NCBI RefSeq assembly: GCF_009296315.1
Contig: NZ_WHLY01000002.1
Span: 3,268,501 to 3,332,500 of the forward strand
Reading direction: 5' to 3'
Source of the DNA: Salmonirosea aquatica
GTDB taxonomy: Bacteria > Bacteroidota > Bacteroidia > Cytophagales > Spirosomataceae
Length of the DNA: 64,000 nt
Within the stretch, counting starts at the first letter, position 1. The number at the start of each line of letters is the position of its first letter. The notes under the pieces were generated by a model. That model had not been told where the DNA came from. It did not search any database and saw only the letters and a program-made list of their open reading frames with translations. The position numbers and the translations under genes were made by a program. Positions 16,476 to 25,305 of this stretch are shown in pieces.

Positions 16476-17147
16476 ATGCTTGCTGCTACTTTAATCAATC
16501 CCATGCTGCCCACGCTAAAGCTTACCGATTCTGTAAGCACGGCGCTGGATTGGATGAACGATTACCATACGCAGCAGCTGGTCGTAGCGGATGATGACGT
16601 GTACAAAGGCATTGTGTCGGAAGCCATTCTGCTCGATGCCGCCGACGATACGCTGTCGTTGACCGATATGATCCGTCAGCATCAGGATGTGTACGCCACC
16701 GAAGACCAGCATGTGTACGAGTTGCTGCGGCTCATCAACCAATATGGCCTGAAGGTGGTACCAATTGTGGGTGAAGACGGCTTGCTGTCGGGTACCATTC
16801 TGGTAAGTGAGCTCCTCGAGCGCTTTGCCGATGTGTTGGGTGTTCAGGAAAAGGGGGCAGTGCTGGTACTCAAAATCGCGGAGCGGGATTATTCCCTTTC
16901 GGAGGTAAGCCGCCTCATCGAATCCAATGGTACCAAGGTCATCAGCAGCTACTACGCTTCTACGGCTACCTACGAAAACCCCGATGATGCGCGTCTGACG
17001 CTCAAACTCAACCGTACCAATATCAATCCCATCGTAGCTACCCTCGAACGCTTCGGCTATGCCATCGAGGAGGCCCATGCCAACGATCCCGTAGAGAGCA
17101 TCGACCAGGAACGGCTGGATATGCTCATGCGCTACCTGGCTACCTAG
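16476..17147 (+). CDS. CBS-domain protein
   Basis: A 223-residue protein with two CBS repeats in the first 130 residues (LTDSVSTALDWMNDYHTQQL, then ATEDQHVYELLRLINQYGLKVVPIV). CBS pairs bind adenosyl nucleotides and regulate linked domains or partners. The C-terminal half (VLVLKIAERDYSLSEVSRLI onward) is ACT-like, as in the Bacteroidota CBS proteins often found near nadK. Here nadK is 4.7 kb downstream with unrelated genes between. No catalytic domain is present, so a sensory or regulatory role is inferred. Confidence 0.85.
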   Translation: MLAATLINPMLPTLKLTDSVSTALDWMNDYHTQQLVVADDDVYKGIVSEAILLDAADDTLSLTDMIRQHQDVYATEDQHVYELLRLINQYGLKVVPIVGEDGLLSGTILVSELLERFADVLGVQEKGAVLVLKIAERDYSLSEVSRLIESNGTKVISSYYASTATYENPDDARLTLKLNRTNINPIVATLERFGYAIEEAHANDPVESIDQERLDMLMRYLAT

Positions 17148-17248
17148 CCTGATTCTTCCTGTTTGTGGCACACACTGCGGTCGGGTTACCTTGCCGGAGC
17201 CCCTTATTATTTCCCAACTTTTGAGTAACCTAGGGGTAAGTTTCGGCT

Positions 17249-17280
17249 TTTTCGTCTGAATAGGTAGGGAATTAACTTTG
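17249..17280 (+). promoter_or_regulatory. Probable promoter of the sugar phosphate isomerase-like gene
   Basis: TAACTTTG at 17273-17280 matches the -7 consensus; TTT at 17249-17251 lies 21 bases upstream as a poor -33 box. The ATG is at 17303, giving a leader of roughly 15 nt. Confidence 0.5.
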
Positions 17281-17302
17281 AAGTCTAATTACTAAAACCT
17301 CC

Positions 17303-18184
17303 ATGACGACACGTCGAACATTTTTCAAAAAAGCAGCGCTGGGTACCCTGGCCCTTTCCTGGGCGGGCTCTGCGATGGCCTGGGATAAAATCATACCTCT
17401 GGGTTGGGGCAGAATTCTACCACCGGTGCCTGCCGATGAGGCTGGCGAGCCGTTCCGGCTGGGGCTGGCAGGATACACGTTTGTGAATTTTAAGCTGGAT
17501 CCGGCTTTGGAAATGATGCGCAAGGTAGATGTCAAGTATCTCTGCATCAAAGATTTTCACCTGCCCATGAAAAGCACGGCGGAAGAAATTGCGGCCTTTC
17601 ATGCAAAATTGAAAGAATCGGGCGTGACAGGCTATGGGGTTGGGCCGATCTACATGAAAACCCAGGAGGCCATCGACCAGGCTTTCGACTACGCCAAGCG
17701 TGTGGGGGTGGACCTTATCGTCGGCATTCCCGAAGTGTCCGACCTACCTTACGTAGAGAAGAAGGTCAAGGAATACAACATCCGTTACGCCATCCACAAC
17801 CACGGGCCGGGCGACAAGATATATCCCAACGCCGTGACCGTACATAGTTATATCAAAGATTTGGATCCGCGCGTCGGCTTGTGCTTCGACATCGGCCATG
17901 ATATGCGCTATGGTGACGATCCTATCGCCGATTTTCAGAAGTACCACAAGCGTATCTTCGATATGCACCTGAAGAACGTCACTTCCGCTACCCACGATGG
18001 CAAGACCAACGAATTGGGCCGCGGAGTCATTGATATCCCCGAGCTGGTAAAAACCTTGCGTAAGGTCAAATACAGCGGGGTGTGCGCCCTTGAATACGAA
18101 AAAGACATGAAAGATCCGCTAGCGGGCATTGCCGAGTCGGTAGGGTACTTCCGGGGTGTTCTGGATGCCAGCCGTAAAAGTTAA
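17303..18184 (+). CDS. Tat-exported sugar phosphate isomerase/epimerase (xylose isomerase-like TIM barrel)
   Basis: The N-terminus TTRRTFFKKAALGTLALS is a twin-arginine signal (R4-R5), so the folded protein is exported; tatC is encoded at 24260-25159. The body is an AP_endonuc_2/xylose-isomerase TIM barrel, with metal-ligand-type segments AIHNHGPGD, VGLCFDIGHDMRYG, FDMHLKNVT and CALEYEKDM. Such Tat-exported proteins are abundant in Bacteroidota and Planctomycetes and often act on keto-sugars with Gfo/Idh partners. One follows directly 118 bases downstream, so the two probably work in one periplasmic sugar pathway. The exact substrate is unknown. Confidence 0.9.
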   Translation: MTTRRTFFKKAALGTLALSWAGSAMAWDKIIPLGWGRILPPVPADEAGEPFRLGLAGYTFVNFKLDPALEMMRKVDVKYLCIKDFHLPMKSTAEEIAAFHAKLKESGVTGYGVGPIYMKTQEAIDQAFDYAKRVGVDLIVGIPEVSDLPYVEKKVKEYNIRYAIHNHGPGDKIYPNAVTVHSYIKDLDPRVGLCFDIGHDMRYGDDPIADFQKYHKRIFDMHLKNVTSATHDGKTNELGRGVIDIPELVKTLRKVKYSGVCALEYEKDMKDPLAGIAESVGYFRGVLDASRKS

Positions 18185-18302
18185 GGAGGTCATAAATCGG
18201 GGAGTCGAGAGTACGCGAAATGTGACTTTTGATTCTGAATTCGTTTATTCCTCATGTCGGACCCCATGCTCCGCTCATAAACTTTAAACTTCAAATCCAA
18301 AG

Positions 18303-19646
18303 ATGACTGATTCAAGAAGAAATTTTATCAAGAAAATTGCCCTCGGAACTGCCGGTGTGACGCTGGCGGGTACCACCAGGGGAATGTCGGCCCGAAGCTA
18401 TGCCAAAATTATCGGAGCTAACGACCGTATTCATATCGGTATTGCGGGCCTGGGACGTCGGTTGGGCGCTTACTACCAGCCTATTGGACTGAAAAGCAGC
18501 AATGTAGAACTGGTGTACCTGTGCGACGTGATGAAAAGCCAGCGCGAAGCGGCGGTCAAGAAATTCTCCAAGTACATCGACTACACCCCAAAACTCGAAA
18601 ACGACATTCGAAAGGTCATCGAAGATCCGAAAGTAGATGTGCTCTTCAACGCCACGCCCGACCACTGGCACGCGCCCGGTACCTGGATGGCCGTGAAGGC
18701 AGGCAAGCACGTGTACGTAGAAAAGCCATGCAGTCACAATCCCCGCGAGGGCGAGTTGCTGGTGGAATTCCAGAAGAAATACAACAAGGTGATTCAGATG
18801 GGCAACCAGCAGCGCTCCGCGCCCGAATCGCAGGAAATCATCAAGGAAATTCATAATGGTGCCATCGGCACACCTTACAAAGCCATCGCTTTCTACGCCA
18901 GCGCGCGTGGTGAGGTACCTGTGCAAAAGAAAGCACCCGTACCCGATGGGTTGGATTGGGAACTATGGCAAGGCCCGGCCCCACACCGCGACTACACCAG
19001 CGACACCTGGGACTACAACTGGCACTGGTACGGCTGGAACTACGGTACCGCCGAGTCGGGCAATAATGGTACCCACGAACTGGACGTAGCCCGCTGGGCC
19101 TTGCAGGGTGATTATCCCGAGCATGTAATGGTAGAAGCCGAAAAACGCTATTTCCCCAACGATGGCTGGGAAATGTACGATACCATGGAAGCTACCTTCC
19201 GCTTTCCCGGCAATAAAATTATCCAGTGGCAGGGTCAAAGCCGCAATGGCTACAATACCTATGGCAGCGACCGGGGTACCCTGATTTTTGGTACCGAGGG
19301 CAATGTGTATGTGGATCGTGGCGGCTATAAATTGTACGATCGCTCGGGCAAAATGATTCGTAGCAATCAATCCAAGGGCAACGAAGCCGGTACCGCCCTG
19401 GGTGGCGGCGGCGATATGACCACGCTGCACGTCGTCAATTTCTTCGATGCCGTGCGGGGTACCGCCAAGCAGAATTCGCCGATTGCTGAGGGAGCCAAAA
19501 GTGTGCACATGTGTCACCTGGCCAACATCGCTTCCCGCACGGGGCAGGCACTGGACGTGGATTCCAAGAATGGCAAGATCATGGACAAGAAAGCCATGAA
19601 ATACTGGGACCGTGAGTATCAGCCCGGCTGGGAGCCCAAATTGTAA
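18303..19646 (+). CDS. Tat-exported Gfo/Idh/MocA family oxidoreductase
   Basis: A 447-residue protein with a twin-arginine leader (DSRRNFIKKIALGTAGVTLAG). The N-terminal Rossmann domain has IGIAGLGRRLG and the EKP motif in VEKPCSHNPREG typical of Gfo/Idh/MocA enzymes; the C-terminal domain contains the GNNGTHELDVARWALQG segment of the exported Bacteroidota branch. Cofactor would be pre-bound NAD(P) because of Tat export. It pairs with the upstream TIM-barrel protein and likely oxidises or reduces a sugar. The gene holds nine GGTACC palindromes in 1.34 kb, the densest stretch of the window. A strong terminator follows. Confidence 0.92.
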   Translation: MTDSRRNFIKKIALGTAGVTLAGTTRGMSARSYAKIIGANDRIHIGIAGLGRRLGAYYQPIGLKSSNVELVYLCDVMKSQREAAVKKFSKYIDYTPKLENDIRKVIEDPKVDVLFNATPDHWHAPGTWMAVKAGKHVYVEKPCSHNPREGELLVEFQKKYNKVIQMGNQQRSAPESQEIIKEIHNGAIGTPYKAIAFYASARGEVPVQKKAPVPDGLDWELWQGPAPHRDYTSDTWDYNWHWYGWNYGTAESGNNGTHELDVARWALQGDYPEHVMVEAEKRYFPNDGWEMYDTMEATFRFPGNKIIQWQGQSRNGYNTYGSDRGTLIFGTEGNVYVDRGGYKLYDRSGKMIRSNQSKGNEAGTALGGGGDMTTLHVVNFFDAVRGTAKQNSPIAEGAKSVHMCHLANIASRTGQALDVDSKNGKIMDKKAMKYWDREYQPGWEPKL

Positions 19647-19676
19647 AAGCGATCAGACTAATATTTGTAAAATTAA

Positions 19677-19710
19677 AAAAGGCCCGGAAAATAACTTTTC
19701 CGGGCCTTTT
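19677..19710 (+). terminator. Bidirectional-looking terminator between convergent genes
   Basis: AAAAGGCCCGGAAAA (19677-19691), loop TAAC, TTTTCCGGGCCTTTT (19696-19710), a 15-bp perfect stem with an A-run on the left and a T-run on the right. It can end both the Gfo/Idh transcript and the old yellow enzyme transcript. Confidence 0.85.
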
Positions 19711-19729
19711 CTTTGTCAATTCATCCTCA

Positions 19730-20845
19730 CTAATCGGCATGCACAGTTTCGGAAGCTACGGGATAATCCAGATAGCCTTTTTCACCCGGCGTGTAAAAAG
19801 TAGACTGGTCCCATTCGGCCAGGGGTAGATCTTCGGCAAAACGCTCCACCAGATCAGGATTGGAAATATAGAACTTACCAAAAGACACCAGATCGGCGTC
19901 ACCCCGTTCGATAACCGCATTTCCTTTTTCCTGATCGAAACCGGCGTTGATCATCAGGGTACCCTGGTACAAAGGCCGGAAGTGCTTGGCTATTTCCGTT
20001 AGGGCAAAGGGTATATCCGACACGTCGGTAAAGGGTTCAGACAAGTGTAGGTACGCCAGGTCGTACCCGTTTAGTTTGTTGATCATGTAATCGAAGGTCG
20101 GGATGGTTTCTTCATCCATCGTCATGCCAGAGGTACCATGCAAGGAAGGATTTATCCGTACGCCGATTTTTACCTCGGGAACCTCCTGCTTTATCGCATC
20201 CAGGACATCGAACAGAAACCGCGCCCGGTTTTCAATGCTGCCACCGTACGCGTCGGTGCGGTGGTTGGAGGTACCATTAAAAAACTGGTGAAACAGGTAC
20301 CCGTTCGAAGCATGAATCTCCACGCCGTCGAAGCCCGCTTCAACGGCATTTTTGGCTGCCGTGGCGAAGTCCCGGATAGTGGTTTCGATGTCTTCCAAAG
20401 TCATCTCCTTGGGTGTCACTGTATCCTTAAATCCCTGCGGGGTAAATGATTTGGCATTCGGATTGATCGCCGAAGGAGCCACAGGCAGGTTGCCCTCGTG
20501 AAAATCAGGGTGCGAAATACGGCCTACATGCCACAACTGGATGAAAATTTTACCACCTGCTGCGTGTACTTTCTGGGTTACCTGCTTCCAGCCTGCTACC
20601 TGGGCGGCGCTGTGAATGCCCGGCGTGTTGATGTACCCCACGGCTTGTTCCGAAACCTGAGACCCTTCGGTGATGATCAGTCCCGCGCTGGCCCGCTGGG
20701 CGTAATATTCGCCCTGTAGATCGGCGGTAGGTTTTTTCTCGGGATTGTCGGCCCGGCTACGGGTCATGGGTGCCATCACGACCCGGTTTTTCAATTTCAG
20801 ATGGTTGGATTTGTATTCTTGCAAAAGAGGTTGTTGGCTGCTCAT
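19730..20845 (-). CDS. Old yellow enzyme family alkene reductase (NemA-like)
   Basis: FMN-dependent ene-reductase that reduces activated C=C bonds and nitro compounds with NAD(P)H. Family marks are VVMAPMTRSRADNP near the start, LWHVGRISHPDF, the substrate-binding His/Asn pair in EIHASNGYLFHQFF, and YGGSIENRARF. The C-terminal phosphate-binding region includes GDADLVSFGKFYISNPDLV. The best start is MSSQQPLLQEY at 20845 (371 aa); an in-frame ATG at 20878 adds an unlikely tail. Monocistronic. Likely a detoxification enzyme; the physiological substrate is not known. Confidence 0.92.
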   Translation of the reverse strand: MSSQQPLLQEYKSNHLKLKNRVVMAPMTRSRADNPEKKPTADLQGEYYAQRASAGLIITEGSQVSEQAVGYINTPGIHSAAQVAGWKQVTQKVHAAGGKIFIQLWHVGRISHPDFHEGNLPVAPSAINPNAKSFTPQGFKDTVTPKEMTLEDIETTIRDFATAAKNAVEAGFDGVEIHASNGYLFHQFFNGTSNHRTDAYGGSIENRARFLFDVLDAIKQEVPEVKIGVRINPSLHGTSGMTMDEETIPTFDYMINKLNGYDLAYLHLSEPFTDVSDIPFALTEIAKHFRPLYQGTLMINAGFDQEKGNAVIERGDADLVSFGKFYISNPDLVERFAEDLPLAEWDQSTFYTPGEKGYLDYPVASETVHAD

Positions 20846-21090
20846 GTTTTGGTTCGTTAGTGGAAAATAAGGGTACATTCCCTATTTTAAAATATATGTA
20901 TTTACTATTAATGTACCTACTGATAACTGTGCCTGGATCGGGTTTGTTCCCAGGTATATCAATGTAAAATGATTCTACGGACTATGCTAGGGAAGAACAT
21001 TGGGTTGTTGCGAAGAGCCAAATCTTTGTAATTCAAGGCCACAGGTGGGTTTTAAGGTACCTTGGGCAAAACGTAAACCGACTTGATTCG

Positions 21091-21122
21091 TTTGAAAATC
21101 CGCCTTAGTCGCTTTATCTTTC
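21091..21122 (+). promoter_or_regulatory. Promoter of nadK
   Basis: TTTG at 21091-21094, 20 bases, TATCTTTC at 21115-21122 (one mismatch). The expected start at about 21129 supports ATG 21158 and excludes an in-frame TTG at 21083. Confidence 0.6.
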
Positions 21123-21157
21123 GCCTCCGAACCAACGCTTCAACCTCAACTCGACGC

Positions 21158-22032
21158 ATGAAAATAGCCGTTCACGGACGTTCCTTCACGGAATCAGCCC
21201 GCCCGTTCATTCAGGCCATGCTCGACGAATTACGGGATCGCCGCATCGAAATACAGCTCTATGCGCCTTTCCGGAACTTCCTGGATTCCATACAGGTACA
21301 GCACTATTCTCAAAAAATATATACCTCAGCGGACGATCTGTTCGATGCGCGCCTGATCGTAAGTCTGGGTGGTGATGGTACCTTACTCGAAGCGGTTTCG
21401 CTGGTGGGAGCGCGGCAAATTGCCGTGATCGGTATCAATGTAGGACGGCTGGGCTTTCTGGCTACGGTACCCCCGAACGCATTCCCGACATGATTGAAGC
21501 TTTGGAACGGGGTAGGTACCGCATCGACGAACGCTCGATGCTGGTCATGGAAGCGGATCTGGATATTTTTGACGGACTGAATTTTGGCCTGAATGACTTC
21601 ACCATCACCAAAACGGATACGTCTTCGATGATTACGGTGCATTCCTACCTCAACGGCGAGTTTCTCAACTCCTACTGGGCCGATGGCCTGATCATGTCCA
21701 CACCCACGGGTTCGACGGGCTACTCGCTGAGTTGTGGCGGGCCGGTACTGGTACCCAATGCGCAGAATTTCATCCTCACGCCCGTAAGCCCGCACAATCT
21801 GAATGTGCGTCCCCTGGTGGTTGAAGATACGGCGGTACTCAGCTTCGAGGTCAAAAGCCGGAGCAACAGTTTCATGGTGTCGCTGGATTCCCGCTCTCAG
21901 GTGGTGGATTCTTCGGTCAAAATCACCGTCCGCAAGGCACCGTTCACCGCGCGGCTTATCAAAATGCTGGACGACAATTTCTTCAACACCCTCCGCAATA
22001 AATTGTCGTGGGGGCTGGATATGCGCAACTGA
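21158..22032 (+). pseudogene. nadK: NAD kinase, interrupted by a one-base deletion in a C run
   Basis: NAD kinase phosphorylates NAD to NADP and is normally essential. The first part (MKIAVHGRSF... through SLGGDGTLLEA and INVGRLGFLATVPP) and the second part (IEALERGRYRI..., with STPTGSTGYSLSCGGP) together make one complete 291-residue NadK. The frame breaks at a C5 run, 21470-21474: five C give V-P-P-N-A-F-P-T-stop, whereas six give V-P-P-E-R-I-P-D-M-I-E, the normal family sequence. All catalytic motifs are intact on both sides. A living cell with no other nadK could not carry this, so a sequencing or assembly error is the most likely cause. Confidence 0.93.
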
Positions 22033-22130
22033 ATTTTCAGCAAAAATACTTTCAATACCTGACGCTCGACTTTCGAAATTTACAATAGAGCCCATGGTCG
22101 AAGGTCACCTATCAAACGTCCGAAACTAAA

Positions 22131-23144
22131 ATGACCTTACACTACCACACATTCGACCTGCGGCTAAAGCATACGTTCACCATCGCGCACGATTCGCGCG
22201 ATGTGCAACCTACCCTGATCGTGGAATTGCGGGAAGGTACCTTATGCGGGTACGGGGAAGCTACCTCCAATAAGTACTACGGCATTTCGATCGAAGGCAT
22301 GAAGGCCGCTCTTGAAAATGTGCGCAAGCTTGTGGAAGGCGCTGAATGGGGTACCCCCGAGGTACTTTGGGAAATGACGCATCCATTTCTGAAAGAGAAT
22401 CCTTTTGCCCAGTGCGCGCTCGATGAAGCCGCTCATGATCTTTTTGCCAAACGGCAGGGTAAAAAACTGTACGAAGTGTGGGGGCTTTCCGTGGGGAACA
22501 ATCCCATTACCGACTACACCATCGGCATAGCGCCTGTAGAAAAGATGGTTGAGAAAATGCGCGAATTTCCCTGGCCGCTGTACAAAATCAAGCTGGGAAC
22601 GGCGGATGACCTGGCCATCGTCCGGAAACTGCGCCAGCATACGGAGGCTCCGTTCCGGGTAGATGCCAACTGCGCCTGGACTACCGAACAGACGATCGCC
22701 TACGCGCCCGAATTGAAAGCTTTGGGCGTGGAGTTTATCGAGCAGCCCCTGCCCGCCCACGACAAAACGGGCATGGAACGGGTATTTGCCGAAAGTGCGC
22801 TGCCGGTGATCGCTGATGAAAGCTGTATCATCGAAAGCGACGTGGATGCCTGCGCGGGCCTTTTCCACGGAATCAATATCAAGCTTACCAAATGCGGCGG
22901 CCTCACACCCGCCCGGCGCATGGTTGCCCGTGCGCGTAAACTGGGCCTCAAAACCATGGTGGGCTGTATGAACGAAAGCAGCGTAGGCATTTCGGCCATC
23001 GCACAACTGCTGCCCCTGCTCGACTACGTAGATATGGATGGTACCCTGCTCATTGCCAACGATCCGGCGGCGGGCGTTACATTTGACTATGGAAAGATAA
23101 TCTACGCTGCTGAAAACGGTACCGGGGCCCAACTCAAACAGTAG
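22131..23144 (+). CDS. Dipeptide epimerase (L-Ala-D/L-Glu epimerase, enolase superfamily)
   Basis: A 337-residue enolase-superfamily enzyme of the muconate-lactonising subgroup. Catalytic lysines lie in YKIKLG (K152, K154) and KLTKCGG (K251/K254); metal ligands are D178 (RVDANCAW), E204 (FIEQPL) and D229 (IADES). This pattern matches Ala-Glu epimerases that recycle murein peptides by turning L-Ala-D-Glu into L-Ala-L-Glu. Only three bases separate it from the downstream PLP transferase gene, so they are co-transcribed. Substrate specificity within dipeptide epimerases varies, so L-Ala-Glu is a likely but unproven substrate. Confidence 0.9.
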   Translation: MTLHYHTFDLRLKHTFTIAHDSRDVQPTLIVELREGTLCGYGEATSNKYYGISIEGMKAALENVRKLVEGAEWGTPEVLWEMTHPFLKENPFAQCALDEAAHDLFAKRQGKKLYEVWGLSVGNNPITDYTIGIAPVEKMVEKMREFPWPLYKIKLGTADDLAIVRKLRQHTEAPFRVDANCAWTTEQTIAYAPELKALGVEFIEQPLPAHDKTGMERVFAESALPVIADESCIIESDVDACAGLFHGINIKLTKCGGLTPARRMVARARKLGLKTMVGCMNESSVGISAIAQLLPLLDYVDMDGTLLIANDPAAGVTFDYGKIIYAAENGTGAQLKQ

Positions 23145-23147
23145 CTT

Positions 23148-24215
23148 ATGACAGAAACATTCCTTACGCATTCCCTACCTGACCGGACGGTCATCCTGGA
23201 CGATGGACGTGAATTTCTGTGGTTTAGTGGCACGGACTACCTCGGTATGGGACATGACGAACAATTTCAGGCTTTTCTGATCGAAGGCATCCGAACCTAC
23301 GGTACCCACTTCGGCAGTTCGCGCAACAATACCCTGCGGCTGGCAGTCTATGAGGAGGCCGAAGAGGCACTGGCGGCCTATGTCCAGGCTCCGGCTGCCC
23401 TGGCGGTTTCTTCCGGCATGTGGGCCGGGCAACTAGTAATGAAGGCCATGGAGAAGCTTTCGGCCCGCTTCCACTATGCACCCCGCGTACATCCCGCCTT
23501 ATGGGGTAAGAACTACGTTCCTACGAACGGTACCTGGGCCGATTGGGTAGGGGATACCATCCGGCAAATAGAGGAAAGTGATACAGAAGAAACCCATGTG
23601 GTATGTACCGATTCCATTGGTTCGCCCTGGGTAGATGCCTATGACCTGACGTTATTGCACGGTTTGCCCGACAATCGACCTATCTGGCTTATCGTGGACG
23701 ATTCGCATAGCCTTGGCGTACTGGGACTGGACGGACAGGGTATATTTTCGCAGCTACCTCAAACGAATACCATACGTTCCATCGTAACCTCTTCGCTGAA
23801 CAAGGCTCTGGGCATACCGGGTGGAGTTATTTTTGGAAGTATGGGTACCATCGAGGAGTTGCGCCAGACGCCTTGGTTTGCGGGAAGTTCACCGGCGGCG
23901 CCGGCTTATTTCTATGCATTGCGGAGGAATCTTTCCGCCAAAGTCTACCAGAAAGCACACGGAGCACTTCTGGCTAACCTGGCTTATTTCTCAGAAAAAG
24001 TGCCGCCATCCGGCCTGTTTAGCTCAGTGGAGGCCTACCCGGCTTATTGCAGCCGCAGGGCTGATCTGTACTCGTTCTTGTATCAGGCGGGTATCCTGAC
24101 TTCCTGTTTTGCCTATCCGCAGCCTACCGACGAACCCGTGACCCGGCTTGTGATAACAGCCCGCCACCAAAAGCAAGACCTCGACCGTTTGGCCGAGGTC
24201 TTGCTTCAATTCTGA
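23148..24215 (+). CDS. PLP-dependent alpha-oxoamine synthase-like aminotransferase
   Basis: A 355-residue fold-type I PLP enzyme close to the KBL/BioF (alpha-oxoamine synthase) group. It has the FGSSRNNTLRL segment, the aspartate and histidine in IVDDSHSLGVLG (D184, H187) that hold the cofactor, and Lys219 in SSLNKALGIPGG. It lacks the classical extended N-terminus of BioF and is somewhat short. It overlaps functionally with the dipeptide epimerase just upstream, a pairing suggesting metabolism of murein-derived amino acids or peptides. The real reaction is unknown. Confidence 0.82.
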   Translation: MTETFLTHSLPDRTVILDDGREFLWFSGTDYLGMGHDEQFQAFLIEGIRTYGTHFGSSRNNTLRLAVYEEAEEALAAYVQAPAALAVSSGMWAGQLVMKAMEKLSARFHYAPRVHPALWGKNYVPTNGTWADWVGDTIRQIEESDTEETHVVCTDSIGSPWVDAYDLTLLHGLPDNRPIWLIVDDSHSLGVLGLDGQGIFSQLPQTNTIRSIVTSSLNKALGIPGGVIFGSMGTIEELRQTPWFAGSSPAAPAYFYALRRNLSAKVYQKAHGALLANLAYFSEKVPPSGLFSSVEAYPAYCSRRADLYSFLYQAGILTSCFAYPQPTDEPVTRLVITARHQKQDLDRLAEVLLQF

Positions 24216-24259
24216 TCGGGTTACAGATACAGTAAGTACCTGATCTTCTATTCGATCAC

Positions 24260-25159
24260 TTATTCATTTTCTGATTCGTTGCCGGGCGTTCCTGTCCTTT
24301 GTTCATAGGCTTTGGCCAGCCGTGCTTCTTCGCGGGCTTTGGCTTTCTGCACCCGTCCCGATACGATAATGCTGACCTCATAAAGCAGGGTCAAGGGCAT
24401 GGCTACGAGGATCTGACTGTAGATATCAGCCGAAGGCGTTATGATCGCGGCCGCAATCAGGATCACGATTATTGCATGGCGTCGGTACTCGCGCATCAGC
24501 GAGGGCGTCAGAATGCCCACACGCGACAGTACAAACACGACAATCGGTAGCTGAAAAGCCAGCCCGCAGGCCAATGTCAGTGTCGCCACCATACCGATGT
24601 ACGAACTAATGCTGAATTCATTGATGATCGATTCGTCGAGTTTGAAATTGGCCAGGAAGTTGAGGGCTAGCGGGGTAACGACGTAGTAGCCAAATAACAC
24701 GCCTGAGAAAAAGAGGAAAGTCACGTAGAAAACCGCCCCACGCGCAGCGCGGCGCTCGTATTTTTTTAGACCCGGTCTGATAAAACGCCAGATTTCCCAG
24801 AAAGCGTAGGGAAATGCGAAGACCAAACCGACAATGACCGAAGAAGTGAGGGCCATCGAAAATTGCTCACCTACCCCCAGCGCCTGCAACTCAAAATCGA
24901 TTTTATCAATACAAAGTCCATCGGCACCTACCGCTTTTCCCAACTTACACATCATTCGGTAGGTCCAGAAATCGGTCTTGGCGGGGGCTATTACGATATA
25001 GTGGTAGATTTCATTGACGTATATCCAGCCTAATATTGTGAAAACTAAAATAGCGCCTATGGCGCGGAGAATATTCCAGCGGAGCTCTTCGAGATGCTCC
25101 AGAAAACTCATTTCTACTCCTTCTTCTGATTCTTCTTCAAACTCCTGGTCTAATGCCAT
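24260..25159 (-). CDS. tatC: Sec-independent protein translocase TatC
   Basis: TatC is the multispanning receptor of the twin-arginine translocase that exports folded proteins. The 299-residue sequence has the conserved N-terminal MSFLEHLEELRWNILRA, six membrane helices, the periplasmic segment VGEQFSMALTSSVIVGLVFAFPY, and FIRPGLKKYERRAARG. The N-terminal acidic extension and C-terminal charged tail are typical of Bacteroidota. Tat substrates in this window include the TIM-barrel protein, the Gfo/Idh protein and IorB. tatA/B are not adjacent. Start ATG complements 25157-25159. Confidence 0.96.
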   Translation of the reverse strand: MALDQEFEEESEEGVEMSFLEHLEELRWNILRAIGAILVFTILGWIYVNEIYHYIVIAPAKTDFWTYRMMCKLGKAVGADGLCIDKIDFELQALGVGEQFSMALTSSVIVGLVFAFPYAFWEIWRFIRPGLKKYERRAARGAVFYVTFLFFSGVLFGYYVVTPLALNFLANFKLDESIINEFSISSYIGMVATLTLACGLAFQLPIVVFVLSRVGILTPSLMREYRRHAIIVILIAAAIITPSADIYSQILVAMPLTLLYEVSIIVSGRVQKAKAREEARLAKAYEQRTGTPGNESENE

Positions 25160-25305
25160 TGCAAGGGTATTCGGTTTCTTTAAAATTTTTGATCGGTGAA
25201 ATTACGCACAAAAGCTAAAAAAGCAGCCGCTGTATATACGAACGACTGCCTTTTTTGTATCGAATCATAAAATGCTGTTAGCCAATGATCGTGAGCGAAT
25301 GGCTT

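Noticed and set aside
21455-21500. Programmed ribosomal frameshifting in nadK and glyA
   Set aside because: No slippery heptamer with a downstream pseudoknot was evident, and three other genes show the same -1 homopolymer pattern; sequencing error is simpler.
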